A stretch of 64,000 nucleotides of DNA from Aliivibrio sp. (GTDB lineage: Bacteria > Pseudomonadota > Gammaproteobacteria > Enterobacterales > Vibrionaceae): NCBI GenBank assembly GCA_016764915.1, contig JAESQY010000144.1:1-64000 (forward strand), read 5' to 3'. The notes beneath the pieces were generated by a model. The model did not search any database. It had not been told where the DNA came from and saw nothing but the letters and a program-made list of their open reading frames with translations. Each line of letters starts with the position of its first letter. The stretch's first letter is position 1. Below, piece by piece: positions 17,501 through 27,000 of this stretch. The position numbers and the translations under genes are program-made.

Positions 17501-18051
17501 ACCTCTTTACCAGCAGCCACTAGATCAACAACACCCAGAGTGGTGATATCGATATTGCCGTCTTTGTCCCAAGCTTTTAGTCTAAATAGGAGTTGTTTGC
17601 CCTTACTAAACTTGAAATCAATGTCATTTTGACCATCCCACTCAATATCTGAATCATTATTGAGTTTATTTCCAGAGATCACAGTAAGTGGTTGCGATAA
17701 ATGTCTGTCTTTAGCTTGATAGACTTCAATTTCCCACTTAGTGATGTAGTAACTAAAGTTGGTGTTAACGGTAAATCGAAGTGGATCACTTAGTTGATCA
17801 TTTTCAACCTCAAGCTCTTCTGACACAGTGACATTTAGCACAGGATCAAATCGTGTAATGTCCCTACTTGCCCAGATAGCCCCTTGCTCTAAATAGATAC
17901 GGGAGCTGTCTGTTTGCTTGTGCGTTTCAGAGCTGATGCTCGTCGACTCACTGCTAATAGCCTCTAAGTGTTCCGTATTTTTTGCCATCGCAAAAATAGG
18001 TAACGTTGACAACACCAGGGCCGTAATCTTAGTCAAAGTGAAACGTCTCAT
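14551..18051 (-). CDS. Large predicted outer-membrane beta-barrel protein of the DUF11 surface operon
   Basis: 1166 residues with a signal peptide (cleavage near AMA-K, about residue 23). The first 500 or so residues look like beta-rich soluble domains. From about 560 to the end there are regular alternating amphipathic strands with aromatic girdle residues, for example the RLNLLARYTYL and YKADF-type strands, as in an outer-membrane barrel. It has no TonB box or plug that I recognise. It begins 6 bases after the giant DUF11 gene and precedes the OmpA-like lipoprotein. From context it may export, anchor or cap the giant protein; this is inference. Homologues known to me from annotation are uncharacterised. 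Confidence 0.75.
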   Translation of the reverse strand: MRRFTLTKITALVLSTLPIFAMAKNTEHLEAISSESTSISSETHKQTDSSRIYLEQGAIWASRDITRFDPVLNVTVSEELEVENDQLSDPLRFTVNTNFSYYITKWEIEVYQAKDRHLSQPLTVISGNKLNNDSDIEWDGQNDIDFKFSKGKQLLFRLKAWDKDGNIDITTLGVVDLVAAGKEVSIRKNDNDTDGHGRSYGRSSLMRHNIPTSSGLAKFMGTGLDGVDKVIIGEDEFDVVDGKLYAEQFLPTDAYMFPTTVVFESGEEKRYQLYVRIPNTYYSQTGLADLYIGKNRVTGNNSALTVNDQYHEDIYNQGRLAYFSQGKFGDKLRIVTHVDTKDSNFKDMFKHPFAADDTTVFDILEDDDEMYYGDYGDGSNITKVVNTKGKVYLDLQYDKSNYLWGNFNTGVTGTDTTDYNRSLYGFKADYRTRSTTKYGEDRLNIVGFASEADTLYSHDEFLGTGGSLYFLKHGEVVPGSDKVSIRVMNKNSGIEEKNIPLQPGRDYEIDEFQGRIILTKPLTDIVNDSFGTVIDDSPRGGFESYLVTDYEYVPVSSEALQAMSYGLRAKGWLNDYVGVGSTYIHEEKENQNYQMVGGDLTLRATEGTFVTAEVGHSEGTQADSNFVSFDGGLTFDEINSGIEDREGNSVQVTGVANLYDLFPELFGAVGNDVKAWYKNKESGYSYASQSDDLEQESVGVQARIQVGDSAQVATRYTTIEERNTSGKLETDSQQLEVETEVMLTDNIKVAVAGKQVSELNNQDEKGDGTLAGARVEYIFDSDNKVYLKGQTTVETSDNYDDNNSVAVGAETRIISDLTVSGEYTTGDRGDATEASIGYDISSDYTTYVTYVDDQYEDQNSVVFGQKVTLTETVDFYQENQFVKENNGKGQIDSFGFDVDVSDDFDFGISYQQGEIEYQDQADNVERTAVSFNTSLEKDNYNLKNKFEYRIDVGTEKIDQYVTTNRYTHHLTDEYTLFAKFNYSKTVNQTKQQVIERFIESNVGIAYRPIYNDRLNLLARYTYLVDLDALNRDVDYSDEESHIFETEGIYSWNAHIDLGAKLAYKQKDEVFNRESGAVVNVNNDIYLTGLSASYYVMKDWDLTGEYHWKVDRAYDQLEHGALLSVNKHLTDNFKIGIGYNFSAFEDDLVHEDDYNARGVFVNLVGKI

Positions 18052-18057
18052 TTCTGA

Positions 18058-21000
18058 TTACTCCTCATCATCAACTTGCACACTAAAATTAAATTTGGCC
18101 AACGCATTGGGTGTTATTCGTTTCACTTTCGGATTTTCACTGATCACTTTCATGCCTGTTGGCAGTGAGTCACTTTCCAGCTTGACCAAAAATTGTTTGC
18201 CTTTTTTATCTGTCACCCACTGATCGGGGATGTGATAACGACCAAACTCGTCGGTTTCAATAACGAAACCTTCAACGGTGATTAAACGTGCTCCTGGAAT
18301 ACCGTCTTCATATATTCCAACATTCTCAATTTCAATTTCCCAAAGGTATTGCCCATCATCTTTGAACAGTCGTCTGGTGATATTCAACTTTTCAGCAGAC
18401 AATTCAGACTGTTTATCACCATGATGCTTTGATGTGATCTCACCAGATTCGCCAAACAATATATCCGAACCTGAAGTGGTCGTTACTTCGAAACTGAATG
18501 GTGTTGCGGTCACTGTTTTGAACTGAATAATCGCACGATTGCTATCATGAAGTGTTCTATTATTTGAAAGTCCCATTAATAGATCAATAGTGATGGTGTT
18601 AGTAATTGGCGCGATTGCATGCTCTATATACTTGAACTTAGGTCCAATGCCACTTTCCGGGTAATCTATTTTTATCTCTTTAGTTTCTTCCTCTAGAGTC
18701 ACCTCTTCGTTGCCTACTTGAAGTGTTGTCGAATTCGCCACATATTGCGCTGAATCTATATTTGCCGACACTTTGATATTATTAGCGGTTGCGTCTGCTT
18801 GGTAACCATCACCGTTCAGGTCTTCAAACACTTTGCCTATAATAGTGGCGGTATCAAACACTTTATCAGGACTCACTTCAACCGTAGCTGAACTCATGTT
18901 CGATACCACGTTTTGACTTACTGTCGCGTATGCAGTGTTAACGTACTTACCAAAGGTTGAACCAATACTGACACGTAAAAGGTACCGAATTCTTACCTTT
19001 TCTGTCGGCAGCAGATCCACAGCGTGGAAGCTTAATTGATGTGAAATTGAAGGCTCCGTCGTCGATAGTAAGTCATCTCCAGTATTAAGTTGCCCATCAG
19101 AACCACTGTGTACTATTTCGGTTGAGTACTCTACATATTGAAATCCAGCTGGAAATCGATCTTCGATAATGACTTGTTTAAAATCAGATTCGGTGTTGTT
19201 CTCGAGAGTGATTTCATACTCTACAACATCACCGACTTGGGCTTTGTCTTTCATCGATTTTTTGATGATCAGTAGCTCACCGCTATTATCAGGAATCTTT
19301 TTAATGTGAACAGTCGCTGATGCATCGTTTTGATTGCCAGTGTTATCCGTTGTTATAAATGTATTGGTAATGTCGTCATCAAGTCCTTTATTGATCACGC
19401 CGATGATTTCAAACTCAAACTTATTGCGCCCGTTTGATTTAAGATCTTTGGTGATATTAAGGTCATGGTCTGTCAGGTTTACTACACTGCTATCGAGTAG
19501 CGCACCACTATCATCTGTTTCAACTCCAGTAACCGTCCAGGACGTGAATACTTTATTTCCATTTGATGCGGTTAATTCACTAATTTTGTCGACCATAGTC
19601 ACATTAGGCGCATTACCTGCTCCAATGTTCTCAACCGATAATGAGTAGGTTACTGTTGTGTCATTATTGTCATAGAATAATTTATCAGCTGTTTTGGTTA
19701 CCACTAAATTAGTCGGTGGTGGCGGTAATTGATACACACCTACCGTACCTGCATTACCCCACGATGAACGGTTAAGAGTTCGAGTTGCCCCAAGAGTAAT
19801 ATCTAAAAAGTGCCCTTCAAGATCGATCTTTGTAATCAGGTCCTTATTCACTCGCGCGGTTATGGTGTAATCAATATACCCACCTGCATTGATGTCAGAA
19901 AAAGTGGATAAATTCTTGTTATTAGTGAAGGTTCCTGCTTGGGTGTCTGCACCAACGGTGTGCGCATCGATTGTCCAACTGTCAAACACCTCGCCAGTTG
20001 AGTGATCGATATATTCACCAACTGAACGTGTAATACCTGTTTCTACAAATACATTCGCTGCAGTACCTTTACCGACATTTTTGACTTTCAGATGATAGAT
20101 GACATCAGAACCTGGAATATAGAACGTATTTTCAGAGGTTAATTCAGCAATGATGATGGCTTCAGCACTAGGCACTTTCGGGCTTTCTATCTCTTTTCCA
20201 TCAACAGTTGCGATATTTTGTATGTCACCAATGGCTTTGTCTGACACCATCCCCTTTATTGAGAAGGTTACTTTTCCTCTTGAAGGGATATCAATACTTG
20301 CTGATCTATCATCGACTTTGTTAATGATGGTGCCTGTCGTACTATCTATTACCTTAATTTCAGTCGTGCCCGCTTCAAATGCAGGTCCAACGGAGCCATC
20401 GATCAGTTTGACGGTTATTGCAGCCATATCATCACTGATCAACATGTCATTGATGTAGTTATCCGAACTATTTTCAATGAATAACACAAATTCCAATTCG
20501 CGTTCGGGCTGGTACTCTGTTTGCAACGCTGTTTTCACAGCAGTAAAGCTGCTATCGGTAGGGGTTACAATGACACTATCATCAAAGATTTTGCTTTGAT
20601 ATTCTGCCATCGCGATGTTCTCAATATCACCCACTGCATTCTGGTTTACCGTCCCTAAGACAGTAAATGTGATGGTATCGTTTGGTGCTAGATCGATGTT
20701 AACGTCTATATCTTTATTGATCTCTCTGACCAAGTTAGTCACGATTGTCCGCGGATCGTTAGCGCTGTAGGTAGTACTCCAACTGGTGTACGCCTTTTCC
20801 ATCACACCGGTATTACTTTCTACTTCAATTTCGCTGATCTTATCTTGTAGGTGTATATCGTTGGCGAAAGAGTTACTTTTGTTTTCGACAGTGATGTCAT
20901 AAGTAACTAAGCCACTGTTTGTGTAGTGTGGTTCCAAAGACGTTTTCTTCAATATGATATCTGCAATTAAAGGGGTGCTAATCGCTTCATCACTGACGCT

Positions 21001-24000
21001 ATTATCGACCGAATCAGCTGTCGCTTTGTTAATAATATCACCGACAACGTTATCTCTTAGCTGTGCTTTTATAGTAAATGTGACGGTATCGTGTGGCGCA
21101 ATATCAATGAGTAGATTGATATCCGGTCCAACCAAGGTGCTTGGAACTGCGGACTCTCCAGAGACAGAAAGAGCGCTAATTTCAATATTTTTATAAGCAC
21201 GTTCAGTATTACCACCAGCAACCTCTGCCATAACCTTTGACAGTTCATCAACGACTAAAACATCGTTTGCCCATGTATCATTTTCATTTTTCACCGACAA
21301 CGTATAAGTCAGCAAATCTGACGCTTGATACTCTGTCTTGTCGACAGTTTTAATCAATGAAATAACCGATTTTTCCGGATAATAGGTGGCTGTTGCTGAA
21401 AGGCTGCCAGATGAATCACTTACTGTAGCAGTGTTGGTTATATCACCTAACACCTCTTCTTTTACCACACCTGTTAACCGAAGTTTTACGCTGTCACCGG
21501 GGTGAATATTATAGTCAGCAAAATAACCCGTAGCATCATTAAGCTCACTACCCGCAATAATGGTTGTATGGTCAGGGTTTAACAGTGATGCATCATATAC
21601 TGGCGCGTTCCAAACACCGAAGACTCTCCCAACGGCTCCGTTGGCCAATTCAGAGACCAAAGAATCAAGTGGCTCTGCTAAATTGACCTGTTGTGCGTAG
21701 CCCTCTCCTGTGTTGGTGATAGTAATATCGAAACTGATCGCTTGGCCTGGGTGGTAAACAGCAGGTGTTACTGTTGTCTCTTTTACAATTTCAACGTTCC
21801 CTGGTTTGGGTCTTATGAATCCCCCCTCTAATCGGACGTTTGCGTCATTTACATTTGCGGTATTGGTAAATTTGCCTACAGCATCATCCCGTACTTGTCC
21901 TGTTATGGTGATCTGCACGATGGTTATTGCTACATCACTGTCTGGGATCGCGTCATTTCTTGCGCCGAGTCGGATAACACTATTAATATTACCTGATGTC
22001 GGTATTGCTGAAATATCGGTATAGGCTGGATCGCTGTCTGTGAGTACTTCAGTACTGATTGTCCAACTTTTTAGGGCCGTTTGTTCGGTCCCATCTGCTG
22101 TCAGCACGGTAAATGAATCAATGGTATCGATCACTTTCATTTCGGCATTTGCATCTGATCTGTTTGCGATGATTATCGAATAATGAACCTCACCTCCCGG
22201 TGTATATTCAGGAGTATCCGTCTTTTTTATCGCTGTGATAGTGATTGGTCCAGGACTTAATTGAATTCGATTACTCGCATCGCCATTAACCGAAGCTGTA
22301 TTATCAATCTCTCCAGTGGCGGCGCCATCAACGCGCCCAGTAATCTCAAACACAATGCGATCACCAGCCATCAAATCCAAGTTTGCATTTAAGTTATTAC
22401 CTGAGTATTGCCCTGCAAGGTCGTAATCATGAGATGGCGTTTCGACTACTTCAACGGTTGCACTTGAAAATGCTTTTACACCATCAGATGTCTTTATTTT
22501 TGTCAATTCATCGATGATTTTAATGTCATTGGCGGTCCCTTCCCCGACATTCTTGACCATTATTTGATAGGTTACGCTACCAAGAGGGGCATACTCACAG
22601 CCGCTTCCTGTCTCTGAAGGTGTAGGTAGACTACAGCTAGAGCTCCCTTTCGCGCTGCTCTCAACTAACGTTTTATTAAATTCAAGTTCAACAGGTTTAG
22701 CTGGGATAGGATCGGCACTATTAGATTCCCCCGTCACTTCAGCTTTATTGGCATCAATAGTCCCTACCGCACTCTTAATGATGGTCCCTGTTACCGTAAA
22801 AGTGATTATCTCTTTAGGGCCGATATCACTCTCAACGGACAAGTCACCATGAGCATCATAGGTGGGGATGTAAGTATCTGGATCACCATCTAATCCATTT
22901 GAGATCAAATGGGTAATCGTGGTGTTTTCAAGTGCAGAGTGATCGCCTCCCCCTAACACTTCTACCTCAACATCTGATATCGTTTCAATGATTGTATTGT
23001 TATCTAACCAACCGTCAGTTGGGTTTTTGACGGTTATTTCATACACAACCTCGTCGCCAGGTATGTAGCTCATTCCCTTGCTGTATGGGGAACCAGCAAG
23101 GGAAACAATGTATTTATCGATGTCAACTTCTTGGGGAACTGGGCCAATTTTAGGTTTTTTTGAATTTCCGCTATAGATGGCCTTGCTTTGAATAACCCCT
23201 AACGCATATTCATCAATCGTTGCATCTATGGTTATATTGATAAAACTACCAGCAGCAATATCAACTCTTCTATTTACAAAATCAACGTCATTACCACCAA
23301 CAAGCTTATCGATTGAGTTCGTGACAGTATCTCCACTACTTTCAACCGTGACCGTCCAGTTTGAAACAAATGGTGTGCCTTTTGGGTCCGACCCATTAGA
23401 ACCATTCTCTGCTAGCTTAGTTTTGATTGAAGAGAATACATTATCTAGTTGTCTATTATATTCGGTTCCTTTGCCTTTATTATTAAGGGTCAAATAATAG
23501 GAAACCACTGAGCCTTTTGAAGATTGGGTGTACGTTGACCGAACTTTACTGTGACTTGAATCGGTATAGACCTTATAGTTAAAAACCACGTCTGAAGGCA
23601 GCATAGTGGATGTGTTAGTACTTGCAATGTATTTTCCGTTATCGATGCGTAACCTGTTTTTAAAACTGCCTACTGCTTTTTCACTCACTTTAGCTTTTAT
23701 CACATAACGTACAAATGTACCGCCAGTCGCCATCTCTGAAGCCGCAAGATCAAAGGTGGTGTTAATAGATGTATTATTGGCAACTGTCCCTGCGTTAGAT
23801 ATTCCACTGTTGTCTGTGGTGGTGGTAATTAACCATTGTGAAAATGCGGGTCCTTTCGTGCCATCATAATAATCAGTGGTAATACCCGCGATATCATCTT
23901 CAATTTTAATGTCATTTAGATGCACGTCATTGATATTATTTATCAGAATCTCATACTCAACATAACCATTTGGTGTGTATCCGCCAAACAGCACTGTCGA

Positions 24001-27000
24001 ACCGTCGGTATCATAGTAGTTGAGAATCTTTTTGCTGTACGAAAACCTCTCAGTATTTGGGTTACTTTCAACCGATACAGAGTTACCATCAACGGTGAGA
24101 ACATTGATTATATTGCCTGCTGCTTTGCTATTTACGACGGCTTCTACCGTGTAGGTCAGCGTCGTACCCATAGGAATATCCGCTAGAACAGAGAGGTCGG
24201 TTGTGTCTAATCTCGCGGAAGGGATCCCTGCATCGACGTGGTCAGGATAGGTTCCACTTGCTTCAGATGTGATTTTCCAACGGCTAAATGCAGGTTGCTC
24301 TGTACCGTCAGTCGTTATCACCATCACTTTTGAGATATGATCTTCTACCGAAATATCGTTTGCGTTACCTTTCCCTTGGTTTTCAATGATTAACTTATAG
24401 TGGAGTTTTTTCCCTGGCTCGTAATTTAATTCATCCGTCTGTTTATCACTCTTTATTGAGTACTGATAAGGTGAAACTGTGGTTCCTTTGTAGTTTATCT
24501 CCCCTATAGCATCAGGACGTATATTCCCCATAAAGGTATATCTAACCTTATCTGTAGGTCCAACATCTATAATGGTAACGACATTTTCATTGTCATCGAA
24601 TGACCCTGTCCCATCGGCTGAACCATCAATGGTTCCCCCTGAATTACTGTCACTCTTTTCAACCACTACAGTGAATTTATTTTCCCCACTTTTAGCATCA
24701 TAAAAAGGATTTCCTTTACTGCCATCAAGTAGCTCAACACTGATTGAATTAATCAATTCGTTTACATGAACATTATTGTAGTAGCCAATATCTGAGCTAA
24801 CATTCAATGTGTAAACGAGCTTATCTCCAGGTGAATAAAAAACTCGATTCACGCTATGGATTGAACGGCCTCCTGACCCTGCACGATTATTTTCATGATG
24901 AGCGATATGGCTCTGCTCGGTCACTTCACCATAATCTTTAAACACATAAGCATCGTTTGATATTTTGGAAATAACCGTGTCTTTTACATGTGCTTTTATT
25001 TTAAATTCACGCGTTTCATTTGGCGCTAGATCAAGTCGATATATCAGGTTGTTATTGGTATCAGCACCATAGCCACTCCCATCAGTATTCACAGACCAAC
25101 TGGTGAATGGATTCCCTTCTAGTACATCGTTATAAGTCGTGTTTTTTGCGTTAGCCAACAACACTTTTATATCGTTAATAGGATCAACTAAGGTTAAATT
25201 AGATATCTTTTCGTTGCTGCTATTTTGTAGGTAGATGGTGTAAATTAAATCCCCACCTGGAATATAACGTGCCATATTAGATGCTTTAACGATCGAAACA
25301 TTTAATGCTTCAGCACCGAGTCCTTTTCCGATCTCAGCGGAGGCTGAAGAGTCTCTATCTGTAATTGGGTCAACCAACTCAACCGTATTGGACGCTTCGT
25401 TTTTTGCATAATCAGATTTGACGATACCGGTAATGTGATACGTAATAAAACCATCCACACCGTTAAATCTTGGTGCTAAATCGACCGTTGTATCAATATT
25501 ACTATTGTCTGAGTAGTCTCCAGATCGAGTACCACCGGTAGAGTCGGTCTCCGCAACAATAGTCCAGTTGTCAAAAAAACCCATCGCTTTGATATCATCC
25601 TTAACCAAAGCGTTATCCGCGTAACCTGCCCCTTTATTCACCACAAAAATGTTAAAGGTCACTTTCTGTCCAGTTTCAAACATATCTTGGTCAACGGTCT
25701 TAGCGATGAAGATATCCGGCTCTTTTGGTACTATATTTGCGCTGTCAGTGTGCGAGCCAAATTTATCACCCGATACTGTCGCTTCATTGGTAAACTTGCC
25801 ATAAATTATTTTGGATGAATCACTTCGATCCACATTAGCAATGATGGTATAGGTGATTTTTATACCAGGGGGCAATTGAGCGGCATCATTACCATCATAA
25901 CCAATACGAAGATCTTGGTTATCTACAAATTCACCTGTTTTTGCAAAGGCTTTTAAGGTTGGGTCGACTGAGCTTTCTGTTACCTCGATCTCTGCACTTA
26001 TCGTCCAATCGGTAAAAACAGGAATTTGAGTATTTTGTGGGTGTAATAAGTTAGCGGTAATGTCACTGATTTTATCACTGACTTTAATATCTTTGGCAAA
26101 GCCGTTTCCCTTGGCATTACTTATCGTCACTTCATAGGTAAACTGATCATCCCCCTTTGAATAAGAGACTTTATTTACGCCGTTTACTCTTTTATCTACA
26201 GTAACGTCATATTCATAAGGGATAGAGCCTGTATCTGCAAAAACACCATCATTCACATTCACTGTGTTACGTATTTCACTGTCTGACTCCCCATAAACGG
26301 CAGCATCAATGGTATAGATAAGTTTACTGTGCGGTTCTATGATTGCATAAACATCAAGATCCACTGGATTAGTGATTGGTCCTGTTAATCCGGTATCACT
26401 ATTCGTTGACGTAGAGCCATCGGATTTAACCGCTATTGCTGTAATGGTCCACGAAGAGAAAGCACTCACGGGGTTACCACTAAGTACTGATGTGGTCGTT
26501 ATTTTACTTAATTCGTCTAATACGTGAACATTAGCGGCATAACCATCACCTTTGTTCTCAACTTCGATGGTGTAGATTAGATGGTCGCCTGGTGAGTAGT
26601 AGTGAGAATTGACCTCTTTTTTAACTGTTAAGTTATCATCCGGCATCTCAATACCCGAGCCATCTTCACCTACATTATCCACACCACAGCTACCACCATC
26701 GACAATAGTACCGACCGCTCGATCGTTCACTTTTACAGTTAATAGATATTTCACCTGACCGTTTGGTGAGAGATCTTGTATAACAGTGACTGGCGTCGTT
26801 CCCCACTTTCCATATGCATATGCTCCGGCATCACTGCCTAGCCCTTTTTCAGATATGACTTCCAATTTCCACTGTGAAAATGCACTACCTACTGAGCCAT
26901 CAACCTGTTCAGTCTGCACGCAGCTCAGGTCATCGATCACTTGTATATTATTGGCAAAAAAAGCAGCGCTATTGTTTTCAACGGTTATCTCGTAACTGAC

